Below, piece by piece: positions 6,708 to 14,181 of a stretch of 14,309 nt of DNA. The notes under the pieces were generated by a model that saw nothing but the letters and a program-made list of their open reading frames with translations, did not search any database and was not told the origin of the DNA. Made by a program: the position numbers and the translations under genes. The stretch lies in assembly GCA_027067015.1 (NCBI GenBank), contig JAMOMS010000064.1, forward strand, positions 1 to 14,309, read 5' to 3'. The DNA is from Campylobacterales bacterium. Its GTDB lineage: Bacteria > Campylobacterota > Campylobacteria > Campylobacterales > Hydrogenimonadaceae. Every line of letters begins with the position of its first letter. Position 1 is the stretch's first letter.

Positions 6708-8213
6708 TTATCTCCTTCGGAAGCTGAGCGCTTCAAGAATATGGGGTTTTTCTACGGTTTGGGAACCCTCCAGATCCGCGACGGTGCGGGCCACCTTTTT
6801 GATGTTGGCCGACACCCGGGCGCTTAGGGCAAAACGCGCGACGGCCTGGGCAAGTACCGTTTCGGCCTCGGGTGAGAGGATACACCATTGGTTGACCCCT
6901 TTTTCATCCAGTTTGCCGTTGGGTTGGGGTTGGCCCCTCTCTACGCGGCGGCGGAAGGCTTCGATGACCTTTTCATGCAGTTGGGCCGAGGTGAGGGAGG
7001 GGCGGTCGTCGGGACGGGGTTCGCGCATCTGCACATAGAGCTCAATCCGCTCCAGCAGGGGGTCGGAGAGGCGGTTGCGGTAGCGCTGAATCTCCGCTTC
7101 GGTGCAACGGCAGGGGCGGGTGTCGCTAAGCAGGTTGCCGCAGGGGCAGGGGTTTTGGGCGGCCACAAAGAGAAAGCGGGTCTCGTAGCTGACTTTGGCG
7201 TTGACCCGTGAAATGAGCACCCGGTGATCCTGGAGCGGCTCTCTTAGCGCTTCGAGCACGCTCTTTTGAAAGTGGGGAAACTCGTCAAAAAAGAGGATGC
7301 CGTTGTTGGCCAGCGCTGTTTCGCCGATGCGTGCGCGGGTGGTGCCGCCGCCAAAAATGCTGGGTTTGCTGGCGGAGTGGTGCGGGGCGCGAAAGGGGCG
7401 GACAGGGCGAAAGTCGGGGGCTTCGTCTCCTAATAGGGCGTAGCGTACCGACTGGAGCAGTTCGGGCAGGGAGAGGGGTGGCAGAATGTAACGCAGTCGT
7501 TTGGCGATCATGCTTTTGCCTACCCCCGGCGAGCCCTCCAGCAGAAGGTTGTGCATTCCCGCAGAGGCGATCAGCGCCGCCCGTTTGGCCTGCTCCTGGC
7601 CGTTGACCTCCGCAAAGTCCAATGGGTAGTCGCGCAGGTAGTAGTAGCGCTCTTTTTTTATGTTGAGCGTCTCGCCGGGAATCTCGCCGGGCGGGGCGAT
7701 GTGGGGTTTGGCTTCGCCCTTTAAAAAGGCCAGCGCCTCTTGCAGGCTCTCTACACCTATGAGGCGAAGGCCCGGAATGAGCGAGAGGTTTGCAACGGCT
7801 TCGTTGGGTACTACGGCCTCTTCGATCAGGTCGGCGTTTTTAAGTGCCAAAAGAAGAGGAAAAAGGGTGCGGGTGGCCTTTAGGCGGCCGTCAAGTCCCA
7901 GCTCACCGAAGAAGTAGCGCGGTTGTTCGGGAAGCGGATGGTCATGCAGGGCAATAGAGAGCGCGATGGGCAGGTCGAAGTGACTGCCGCTCTTTTGCAG
8001 GTCGGAGGGGCTGAGGTTGACGGTGATTTTTAAAGGGGGAAAGCTGAAGCCAAGGGCCGCCAGGGCCGCTTTGACACGCTCTTTGGACTCCTGAATCGCG
8101 GTACTGCCGAGTCCTACGATGGTAAAGGAGGGAAGCCCTTTGTGCAGGGCCGTCTCCACATCGACCGCCCGGGCTTCCAGTCCGTCAAGGGTGGCGCACA
8201 ACAGCCGTTTCAC
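6708..8213 (-). CDS. comM: ComM/YifB-family AAA+ ATPase (Mg-chelatase-like)
   Basis: This 501-residue protein belongs to the ComM family, hexameric helicase-like ATPases that promote branch migration of incoming single-stranded DNA during natural transformation. Domains in order: an N-terminal ChlI-like S5 domain (about 1-180; KGLPSFTIVGLG, LSPSDLQKSGSHFDLPIA), the AAA+ core with Walker A GSPGVGKS (about 227-234) and Walker B ILFFDEF (about 306-312), a cysteine-rich NPCPCGN...PCRC segment (about 354-370), and the C-terminal lid domain (NIKKVARTVADLEGS). Start choice: GTG at 8213 places KRLLCATLDGLEA at the N-terminus as in relatives and leaves a 1-nt gap after def. A TTG at 8258 would add 15 lysine-rich residues encoded within the def tail. 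The same def neighbour is found in Helicobacter pylori. Confidence 0.93.
   Translation of the reverse strand: MKRLLCATLDGLEARAVDVETALHKGLPSFTIVGLGSTAIQESKERVKAALAALGFSFPPLKITVNLSPSDLQKSGSHFDLPIALSIALHDHPLPEQPRYFFGELGLDGRLKATRTLFPLLLALKNADLIEEAVVPNEAVANLSLIPGLRLIGVESLQEALAFLKGEAKPHIAPPGEIPGETLNIKKERYYYLRDYPLDFAEVNGQEQAKRAALIASAGMHNLLLEGSPGVGKSMIAKRLRYILPPLSLPELLQSVRYALLGDEAPDFRPVRPFRAPHHSASKPSIFGGGTTRARIGETALANNGILFFDEFPHFQKSVLEALREPLQDHRVLISRVNAKVSYETRFLFVAAQNPCPCGNLLSDTRPCRCTEAEIQRYRNRLSDPLLERIELYVQMREPRPDDRPSLTSAQLHEKVIEAFRRRVERGQPQPNGKLDEKGVNQWCILSPEAETVLAQAVARFALSARVSANIKKVARTVADLEGSQTVEKPHILEALSFRRR
6712..6717 (-). promoter_or_regulatory. Ribosome binding site fixing the GTG start of the amidase gene
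   Basis: AAGGAG on the minus strand (6717 to 6712) lies 6 nt before GTG 6705 and just before the comM stop TAA (6710-6708). No in-frame ATG nearby has comparable support. Confidence 0.8.
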
Positions 8214-8214
8214 G

Positions 8215-8733
8215 CTACTTTTTCTTTGCCTTTTGCTTCTTTTTCCACTCTTTTTCAAACTTCTTGCGTTTTAAAAAAGAGAGCTTTTCAATAAACAGGT
8301 GGCCGTCGAGGTGGTCCATCTCATGCTGAAAAGCCACCGCCAGCAGGCCGTCGGTTTCGATCTCTTTTTTTTTGCCGTGACGGTCATAGAACTCTACCCG
8401 AATCCACTCGGCCCGCTCCACGTCGTCATAGTAGTCGGGTACGCTCAGGCACCCTTCGGTGTAGGTGGTGCTCCCCCGCTTTTCCAAAATGACGGGGTTG
8501 ATCACCTCAATCAGGTTTTCGGGAAACTGGTTGCCCTCTTCGTCGGGCAGGTTGATCAAAAGCGCGCGGATCGGCTCACCCACCTGGATGGCCGCCAGCC
8601 CGATGCCGTTGCTGGCGGTCATGGTCTCGTTCATGTCATCAAGAAGTTTGTGCAGTTTTTCGTCAAACGCGGTGACGGGTCGGCTCTGTGTTTTAAGCCG
8701 CTTGTCCGGATAGACGACAATGGGTAAAATCAC
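8215..8733 (-). CDS. def: Peptide deformylase
   Basis: This 172-residue metallo-hydrolase removes the N-formyl group from the first methionine of new proteins as they leave the ribosome. All three family motifs are present: GIGLAAIQVG (motif 1), EGCLSVP (motif 2, with the metal-binding Cys) and QHEMDHLDG (motif 3, HExxH with two metal-binding His and the catalytic Glu). The C-terminal tail is very rich in lysine (about 12 of the last 22 residues); a basic extension after HLFIEKLSF is familiar from related epsilonproteobacterial enzymes and may help ribosome docking, which is an inference. The start is GTG at 8733 with AAGGAG 5 nt upstream. It lies 9 nt after the GGDEF-like gene and 1 nt before comM. 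Confidence 0.97.
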   Translation of the reverse strand: MILPIVVYPDKRLKTQSRPVTAFDEKLHKLLDDMNETMTASNGIGLAAIQVGEPIRALLINLPDEEGNQFPENLIEVINPVILEKRGSTTYTEGCLSVPDYYDDVERAEWIRVEFYDRHGKKKEIETDGLLAVAFQHEMDHLDGHLFIEKLSFLKRKKFEKEWKKKQKAKKK

Positions 8734-8738
8734 GCCTT

Positions 8739-8744
8739 CTCCTT
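8739..8744 (-). promoter_or_regulatory. def ribosome binding site overlapping the upstream stop codon
   Basis: AAGGAG (8744 to 8739) shares two bases with the TAA stop (8745-8743) of the GGDEF-like gene, so a terminating ribosome sits exactly on the def initiation region. This supports the GTG start at 8733 and suggests coupled translation. Confidence 0.75.
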
Positions 8745-9747
8745 AGATCTCAATATCCTGGGGGCAGATGCCGCACCCCTCTTCGCTCTCTTTGGCTACA
8801 TTGAGCGCTTCCAGGGCGCAGGCGATGGTCTGCTCGGTGCTTCTTTCGGCATGAATGCGCGCGATGCCGATATTGACATCCAGCATAATCTCCTCGTCGC
8901 CGACAAAAAAGTTGGTGTTGCTCACCAGGTCTTTGAGGCGGTCGGCGGCCATTTCGGCGTTGTTTAGGGCGGTATGGCGCATGAGAATGGCGAATATCGT
9001 ACCTTCATAATGGGCCACCACGTCACTGCGGCGCGAGGTTTTCAATAGCAGTCGCGCCACGGTTCTAAGGACCAGCTGTTGCATTTTCGGGGTTTTGAGC
9101 TGGCGCATGACCCCCTCGTCGGCCCGTACCATCATCAGGGTGCTTTCGTGCTTGAACTCTTTAATCAGCTTCTCTTCCTGTTTGATTTTTCTAAGCAGGT
9201 AATTTCTTTTAAAGACGCCGAAACGCTCATCAAAGATGGTGTGTTCTTGTACCTCCTTAATGAGCGTGGCGGCGGCCGTGTATGCCTCTTTGAGTTCACC
9301 TGACTCTTTTTTGATGACATTCAGCATGGCCCGAAGGTCTTTGCGCATGGCCTCAAGAACGCTTTTAAGACCGTTTTGGTCATCCACGGTGTCTGCTTCA
9401 AACGCCCGTTTTTCCACTACGGTTTCCAAGTGGCGGAGATTTTTATAGAGGGTGTTGATGTGGCTTAAGAGTTTTTTGACACTCCCAAACGCCTCTTTGA
9501 GCTGTTGCTCCATAACCCCCTGGTGCTCATCGTCTCCGCCGTCTTCAAGCTCCAGGAGTTTAAGAATCTTTTTGCGAAACGCGGGGGGACGGTTTTCCAG
9601 CAGTTTGTCAAAGTAGGCGTCAAAGTTGGACGGGGTGGGCGGAATGCCCTCCCGAATCAGCGCGCCCATCACCTCCTGGGCATACTTTTCCAGGTCGCTG
9701 GTGGGCTCTTCCAGGTCGTGTGCCGTGTAGGCTCCCTCACGTTGCAT
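8743..9747 (-). CDS. Degenerate GGDEF-domain protein, possible c-di-GMP receptor
   Basis: This 334-residue protein has an unrecognised acidic N-terminal part (1-80), a helical, probably coiled-coil middle (about 80-170) and a C-terminal GGDEF-fold domain (about 171-320). In place of the DxLTGLxNR opening it has FDERFGVFKRNYL (172-184). In place of GGDEF it has EGTIF (248-252) after VVAHY, followed by the usual AILMRHT strand, so the metal and substrate acids of a diguanylate cyclase are missing. R239-x-x-D242 remains five residues before the degenerate site, the canonical I-site position. The protein is therefore probably not a cyclase but may bind c-di-GMP. No membrane segment is seen, so it should be cytoplasmic. 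The tail carries CGIC (325-328). The start ATG 9747 has GGAG 8-9 nt upstream. It lies between clpP and def, 13 and 9 nt away. Confidence 0.82.
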   Translation of the reverse strand: MQREGAYTAHDLEEPTSDLEKYAQEVMGALIREGIPPTPSNFDAYFDKLLENRPPAFRKKILKLLELEDGGDDEHQGVMEQQLKEAFGSVKKLLSHINTLYKNLRHLETVVEKRAFEADTVDDQNGLKSVLEAMRKDLRAMLNVIKKESGELKEAYTAAATLIKEVQEHTIFDERFGVFKRNYLLRKIKQEEKLIKEFKHESTLMMVRADEGVMRQLKTPKMQQLVLRTVARLLLKTSRRSDVVAHYEGTIFAILMRHTALNNAEMAADRLKDLVSNTNFFVGDEEIMLDVNIGIARIHAERSTEQTIACALEALNVAKESEEGCGICPQDIEI

Positions 9748-9760
9748 ATATATCTCCGGA

Positions 9761-10348
9761 CTATTTGAAACTGCGTGTGAGCACTTCGTCGATGAGGCCG
9801 TACTTTTTGGCCTCTTCCGCGCTCATGAAAAAGTCCCTTTCGGTATCTTTCTCTATAGCCCGCTCCGTTTTGCCGGTACGCTGGGCCAAAATCTTGTTGA
9901 GATACTTCTTCAGGCGCAAAATCTCTTTGGCCTGGATCTCAATATCGGTGGCCTGCCCCTGCGCGCCGCCCAGAGGCTGGTGGATCATAATGCGCGAGCT
10001 GGGCAGGGCGTAGCGTTTGCCTTCGGCCCCGCAAGCCAGCAAAAAGGCGCCCATGGAGGCCGCCTGCCCGATGCAGATGGTGACGATGTCGGGCTTGATA
10101 TAGTTCATGGTGTCATAGATGCTAAACCCGCTGGTGATCACGCCGCCCGGGGAGTTGATATATAAATAGATATCTTTATCCGGGTCTTCGGCCTCCAGAA
10201 AGAGCAACTGCGCCACGACGGAGGAGGCTACCGCGTCGTCGATGGGGCCGCTGAGCATGATGATGCGGTCTTTGAGCAGTCGCGAGTAGATGTCGTAACT
10301 GCGCTCACCCCGGCCGCTCTTTTCTATGACGAAAGGGATGTAACTCAT
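9761..10348 (-). CDS. clpP: ATP-dependent Clp protease proteolytic subunit
   Basis: This 195-residue serine peptidase forms the double-heptamer chamber that degrades proteins fed by ClpX or ClpA. The catalytic triad is S98 in [10 protein letters not shown]123 in [11 protein letters not shown] and D172 in TERDFFM. The N-terminal [20 protein letters not shown] stretch and the hydrophobic patch residues are typical, and the length equals that of most bacterial ClpP. No unfoldase gene is in the window. Its ATG at 10348 overlaps the tig stop by 4 nt (ATGA), and GAGG precedes it, so expression is probably tied to tig. Confidence 0.98.
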   Translation of the reverse strand: MSYIPFVIEKSGRGERSYDIYSRLLKDRIIMLSGPIDDAVASSVVAQLLFLEAEDPDKDIYLYINSPGGVITSGFSIYDTMNYIKPDIVTICIGQAASMGAFLLACGAEGKRYALPSSRIMIHQPLGGAQGQATDIEIQAKEILRLKKYLNKILAQRTGKTERAIEKDTERDFFMSAEEAKKYGLIDEVLTRSFK

Positions 10349-11673
10349 GCGTCCTCTTTCTCTTCGGCTTTGTCCTCTTTTTTCTCTTTCTTGTCATTGA
10401 GCAGTTTGCTCAGCAGACGATCTTCGATCATCGCCATTTTAATGGCGGGCAGGAGGTTTTGCTTTTGGTAGTACTCAAAAGTCTGCTGGGGATCCTGGCC
10501 CATGGTCAGCGCTTCATAGTAGATGGTCTGCATCAGCTCCTGGTCGCTTACCTCAATGCCGTTGGCCTTGGCCAGGGCGTCGACGATAAAGGTGGCCTTG
10601 ACGCTTTTGGCAGCCTCTTCACGCAGGCTTTCGCGCAGTTCTTTGACTTTGTCGGGGTTGTCGCGAAGCTCCTTGATCTCCTCTTCACTCATCTCCCGCA
10701 CCTTGTTTTGCAAGGCCAGCTCAATCTCCTGCTCTACCACGTTTTCGGGCAGGTCGAACTCAAATTTCTCCACCAGCGCCTCTACCAGTTTGGGTTTGAG
10801 CTCCTCGTTGTAGAGCTTGGAGAGCTTTTCAGAGCGAATCTGCTCTTTGACCTCTTTTTCCAGGTCAGCCAGCTTGGCCTCCTCTTTGCCCAGCAGTTTG
10901 GCCGCCAGGGCGTCGTCGACGGTAACGGCCTCTTTGGCCTTGATGTCGTGGAGCTTGATCTTGAATTCCGCCTCTTTGCCGGCCAGGTTTTTGGCGCGGT
11001 AATCTTCGGGGAAGGTGACGGTGATGCTCTTCTCCTCACCCTTTTTCATCCCGATCATCTGCTCCTCAAAGCCGGGAATGAACTGGCCGCTTCCGATACG
11101 AAGCTCAAAATTCTCGGCTTTGCCGCCCTCAAACGCTTCGCCGTCCAGGAAACCTTCAAAGTCAAAGACCGCCATGTCGCCGTCCTGCAGGCCGCGATCT
11201 TCCTCGATGCTGTTAAAAGGGGCCTGGGCTTCGGCCATCTCGTTGATGCGCTCTTCCACCTCTTTTTTGGTGACACGGGGCGTTTTGACCTCGGGTACCA
11301 CGTCGCTGACGTCGGTGACCTCAATCTCGGGGCGGAGGCTGAGCGTCATCTCTACCTCAATACCCTCTTCACCGCGCTCAAACTTTTTAATGGCCGGTTC
11401 GCCGATGATTTTGTCGGCATCCAGGCCCAGCTCTTTGCTGGCGGTATTGAGCACCTCGCGCAGGGCTTCGGCCTCGGCGTCTTGCACCAGGCGCTCACCC
11501 AGCCGTTTTTTGACCACGGCTACCGGCGCTTTGCCGGGGCGAAAACCGGGGATGTTCATCTGCTTGGCCGCCTGTTTGGCGATCTTTTCCACTCTCTTGT
11601 CAATGTCGCTTTGGGCGATGGTCGCCTCAATCTTGACGTTGGCGTTGTCGATGCGGGTTGCGTTTACTTCCAT
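10345..11673 (-). CDS. tig: Trigger factor, ribosome-associated chaperone
   Basis: This 442-residue chaperone binds the ribosomal exit tunnel and shields nascent chains. Domains in order: the N-terminal ribosome-binding domain with the signature GFRPGKAP (43-50), the FKBP-type prolyl isomerase domain (about 160-245; [33 protein letters not shown]), and the helical C-terminal chaperone arms (about 250-425), ending in a charged Lys/Glu/Asp tail. The length fits the family. The ATG at 11673 has GGAAGG upstream. It is the first gene of a seven-gene leftward run, and the only plausible promoter for that run lies just upstream of it. Confidence 0.97.
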   Translation of the reverse strand: MEVNATRIDNANVKIEATIAQSDIDKRVEKIAKQAAKQMNIPGFRPGKAPVAVVKKRLGERLVQDAEAEALREVLNTASKELGLDADKIIGEPAIKKFERGEEGIEVEMTLSLRPEIEVTDVSDVVPEVKTPRVTKKEVEERINEMAEAQAPFNSIEEDRGLQDGDMAVFDFEGFLDGEAFEGGKAENFELRIGSGQFIPGFEEQMIGMKKGEEKSITVTFPEDYRAKNLAGKEAEFKIKLHDIKAKEAVTVDDALAAKLLGKEEAKLADLEKEVKEQIRSEKLSKLYNEELKPKLVEALVEKFEFDLPENVVEQEIELALQNKVREMSEEEIKELRDNPDKVKELRESLREEAAKSVKATFIVDALAKANGIEVSDQELMQTIYYEALTMGQDPQQTFEYYQKQNLLPAIKMAMIEDRLLSKLLNDKKEKKEDKAEEKEDA

Positions 11674-11706
11674 AAATCTACGTTCCTTCCGAAAAATTAG
11701 CCCTCT

Positions 11707-11736
11707 ATTTTATCCAAAAGTGGCTTTCATTGTCTA
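11707..11736 (-). promoter_or_regulatory. Promoter of the tig operon
   Basis: On the minus strand TAGACA (11736 to 11731, five of six matches to TTGACA) is followed after 18 nt by TAAAAT (11712 to 11707). Transcription would begin near 11700, giving a leader of about 27 nt. It faces away from the folE promoter in the same 119-nt gap. Confidence 0.6.
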
Positions 11737-11762
11737 ATGGGGGCTTTTTACGCAAAAATCGC

Positions 11763-11768
11763 TATACT
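11763..11768 (+). promoter_or_regulatory. Candidate -10 element of folE-fliI
   Basis: TATACT (11763-11768) lies 24 nt before the folE ATG at 11793, preceded by T- and A-rich DNA but no good -35 box. A start of transcription near 11775 would leave a leader under 20 nt. This position also argues against the upstream in-frame TTG at 11730. Confidence 0.5.
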
Positions 11769-11792
11769 TCAAAGAAAAAAACGGGAACGAAA

Positions 11793-12380
11793 ATGGCAGA
11801 AAACGAGAAAGAAGAGCGGTTTAAAAAAGCGGTGACGACCATACTGGAACTGGTAGGGGAGGACCCGAGCAGGGAAGGGTTGGTCAAAACCCCCCAACGG
11901 GTCTACAAAGCCTTTATGCGTCTGACGGAAGGCTACGGCATGGACCCCAAACAGGTGCTTAACGACGCGCTCTTTGAGAGCAGTAACGATGAGATGGTGT
12001 TGGTGCGCGATATTGAGTTTTACAGTCTGTGCGAGCACCATCTGCTCCCCATTATCGGGCGGGCGCACGTGGCTTACATTCCCGACGGCAAGGTGGTGGG
12101 ATTGAGCAAGATTCCCCGTATGGTCAATATTTTCGCCAGGCGATTGCAGATTCAAGAGCAGATGACCGAGCAGATCGCCGACGCGATTGTGCAGACCATT
12201 CACCCCAAAGGGGTGGCGGTGGTGCTGGAGGCGCGCCATATGTGCATGGAGATGCGCGGGGTGGAGAAGATCAACTCCACCACCGTCTCCAGCGCCCTGC
12301 GGGGGCTCTTTAAAAAAGACGCCAAAACCAGAGAGGAGTTTATGAGCATGATCAACGCCCCCCTGCGTCCGAGGTACTGA
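11793..12380 (+). CDS. folE: GTP cyclohydrolase I
   Basis: This 195-residue enzyme converts GTP to dihydroneopterin triphosphate, the first step of folate (and some other pterin) synthesis. Zinc ligands are C80 and H83 in CEHHLLP and C151 in RHMCMEMRG, matching the E. coli positions C110, H113 and C181. The GLSKIPRMV segment (103-111) and the E-x-T-x-Q region in [11 protein letters not shown] are typical. Start choice: ATG at 11793 ([10 protein letters not shown]) lies just after a TATACT element; the longer reading from TTG 11730 would run through that promoter. Only a weak GGGAA precedes the ATG. Its stop and the fliI start form TGATG. The folE-fliI pairing occurs in Campylobacter jejuni too and has no obvious metabolic logic. 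Confidence 0.97.
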   Translation: MAENEKEERFKKAVTTILELVGEDPSREGLVKTPQRVYKAFMRLTEGYGMDPKQVLNDALFESSNDEMVLVRDIEFYSLCEHHLLPIIGRAHVAYIPDGKVVGLSKIPRMVNIFARRLQIQEQMTEQIADAIVQTIHPKGVAVVLEARHMCMEMRGVEKINSTTVSSALRGLFKKDAKTREEFMSMINAPLRPRY

Positions 12381-13678
12381 TGCCGCTTAAAACCCTTAGA
12401 AAGCGGGCCCGTACCCTTACCCTCTCTCCCCCGTACGGGGTGATTGAGAGTATCGCTGGCAGTGCCATCGTGGCGTCGGGGTTGAAGGTAAGTATCGGCC
12501 AGAGCGTGACCATTGTCAGTGATGAAGGCAAACGGCTGGGCATGGTAACGGCCCTGGGACGGGAGAACTTTACCATCACCCCTTTCGGTTTTGTCGAGGG
12601 GATGAAGGTGGGCGACAAGGTGCTATTAAATCGCCGGGGTTTGGAAATTCCCGTGGGGCGCAAACTTCTGGGCCGGGTGGTGGATCCGTTCATGAATCCC
12701 ATCGACGGCAGGGGGCCGTTGGCGCTGGAAGATTACGAGCCCATTATGAAAGCGCCCATGGAGGTGATGAAACGGGGGTTGATCGAGGAGCGGTTTGCCG
12801 TGGGGGTCAAAAGCATCGACGGTCTGCTGACTAGCGGCAAGGGGCAGAAGGTGGGTATCTTCGCCGGGAGCGGTGTAGGGAAATCCACGTTGATGGGGAT
12901 GATCGTGCGCGGAAGCCAGGCGACGGTCAAGGTGGTGGCGCTCATCGGCGAGCGGGGGCGGGAGGTGCCCGAGTTTATCGAAAAGAACCTGGGGGGCGAT
13001 CTAAGCGACACCGTGATTGTGGTGGCCACCAGTGATGATAGCGCGTTAATGCGCAAATACGGGGCTTTCAGCGCCATGAGCGTGGCGGAGTATTTTAAGC
13101 GGCAGGGGCATGACGTGCTCTTTATGATGGACTCGGTGACCCGCTTTGCCATGGCCCAGCGGGAGATCGGTCTGGCGCTGGGAGAACCGCCTACTTCCAA
13201 GGGGTATCCCCCCTCTTCGCTGACCGTTTTGCCCCAGCTTATGGAGCGGGCGGGCAAAGAGGAGGGGCAGGGCTCCATTACCGCCTTTTTTACGGTGCTG
13301 GTGGAGGGGGATGACCTTTCCGATCCCATCGCCGACCAGAGCCGCAGTATCCTGGACGGGCACATCGTGCTGAGCCGGGAGTTGACCGACAGGGGGATCT
13401 ACCCGCCGGTTGACGTGCTCTCCTCGGCCTCCAGGGTCATGACCGACGTGGTAGATGACGAGCATCTTCAGGCGGCGTTGAAGTTTCGGCGTCTGCTGGC
13501 GCTTTTGAAAGAGAACGAGATGCTGGTGCGTATTGGCGCCTATCAGAAAGGGAGTGATCCGGAGTTGGATGAAGCGCTGGAGAGAAAAACAGCGCTGGAG
13601 GCTTTTTTAAGCCAAAGCGCCAAAGAGAGCGTCACGTTTGAAGAGTGCGTGACGCTTCTGAAAAAAACGGTCAATTAA
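12380..13678 (+). CDS. fliI: Flagellar type III export ATPase
   Basis: This 432-residue ATPase, related to the F1 beta subunit, energises export of flagellar rod, hook and filament subunits at the base of the flagellum. Domains: an N-terminal beta-barrel (about 1-95), then the nucleotide-binding core with Walker A AGSGVGKST (162-170), GERGREVPEF (190-199), Walker B VLFMMDS (246-252) and the type III ATPase signature GEPPTSKGYPPS, then the C-terminal helical domain. The length matches FliI of related species. It starts at ATG 12380, sharing one base with the folE stop. Its stop at 13676-13678 interlocks with the stop of the convergent YidB-like gene. No other flagellar structural gene is in the window. 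Confidence 0.97.
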   Translation: MPLKTLRKRARTLTLSPPYGVIESIAGSAIVASGLKVSIGQSVTIVSDEGKRLGMVTALGRENFTITPFGFVEGMKVGDKVLLNRRGLEIPVGRKLLGRVVDPFMNPIDGRGPLALEDYEPIMKAPMEVMKRGLIEERFAVGVKSIDGLLTSGKGQKVGIFAGSGVGKSTLMGMIVRGSQATVKVVALIGERGREVPEFIEKNLGGDLSDTVIVVATSDDSALMRKYGAFSAMSVAEYFKRQGHDVLFMMDSVTRFAMAQREIGLALGEPPTSKGYPPSSLTVLPQLMERAGKEEGQGSITAFFTVLVEGDDLSDPIADQSRSILDGHIVLSRELTDRGIYPPVDVLSSASRVMTDVVDDEHLQAALKFRRLLALLKENEMLVRIGAYQKGSDPELDEALERKTALEAFLSQSAKESVTFEECVTLLKKTVN

Positions 13679-14118
13679 CCGAAGAGTTTGCCCAGCATAT
13701 TCATGGCGCCTTTGACACCGCCGACTTGATCGAGCAGTTGGGCCACCATGTCACTGCCTGCGGGCGTGGCCTGGTCTACCACCTGGGGCAGGGCGTCGGC
13801 AATGGCCTGTTTGGCGCTCTCTTCACCCACGCCCAGTTTTTCGGCGAAAGCCGAAATCTGATCGCTGTCAAATAGGGCAGTAACCTGATCGGGGGAGATG
13901 GGGGCGTTTTCACCCTGCCCGATCCACGACTGTACCACGTCGGCCAGGCCGCCGTTCATCGCTTTTTGCACCAAACCGGCGATATCCAGCTCGCCGTTGC
14001 CGCCAAGCAGGGAGCTCAGCGCGTCACCGATGTTGTTTAGGTCGATACCGCTGGTAGCGGGGTCACTGTTGTCCTGAATCATTTTGGCACCCAGTTGAAT
14101 CAGTTGATTGAGATCCAT
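13675..14118 (-). CDS. YidB-like DUF937 protein
   Basis: This 147-residue protein belongs to the YidB/DUF937 family of unknown function. The recognisable core is GGLADVVQSWIGQGENAPIS (55-74), a following KLGVGEESA helix, and ALPQVVDQATPAGS (108-121), which parallels E. coli YidB. The N-terminus (MDLNQLIQLGAKM) and the C-terminal VGGVKGAMNMLGKLFG are glycine- and leucine-rich and weakly amphipathic. No signal peptide is visible. The ATG at 14118 has AAGGA 6 nt upstream. It follows a YjfB-like gene on the same strand across a terminator-like hairpin, so it may have its own promoter in 14119-14161, although no convincing -10 is seen there. Confidence 0.85.
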   Translation of the reverse strand: MDLNQLIQLGAKMIQDNSDPATSGIDLNNIGDALSSLLGGNGELDIAGLVQKAMNGGLADVVQSWIGQGENAPISPDQVTALFDSDQISAFAEKLGVGEESAKQAIADALPQVVDQATPAGSDMVAQLLDQVGGVKGAMNMLGKLFG

Positions 14119-14161
14119 TCTATTCCTTCTTGTTGTAATTTGTGCTTGTATGATAACGACA

Positions 14162-14181
14162 AAAGGGTAAAACTACCCTTT
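14162..14181 (-). terminator. Terminator-like hairpin overlapping the YjfB-like stop codon
   Basis: AAAGGGTA and TACCCTTT form a perfect 8-bp stem around a 4-nt loop. On the minus strand the stem contains the TAG stop (14175-14173) of the YjfB-like gene, and a short T-rich tail (TTTTGTCGTT) follows. The stem has only three G-C pairs, so termination may be partial and some transcripts could read into the YidB-like gene. Confidence 0.55.

Noticed and set aside
8214..8258. N-terminal extension of comM from a TTG at 8258
   Set aside because: It would encode 15 basic residues wholly inside the lysine-rich def tail, with no family counterpart. GTG 8213 gives the normal ComM N-terminus.
10459..11700. 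A very long open frame (413 codons) on the plus strand opposite tig
   Set aside because: It is antisense to an unambiguous trigger factor gene; the frame stays open because of the Lys/Glu-rich codon usage of tig on the other strand. Its translation is low-complexity and resembles no family.
11730..11792. Longer folE from a TTG at 11730
   Set aside because: It runs through the TATACT promoter element, and the added residues do not look like FolE.
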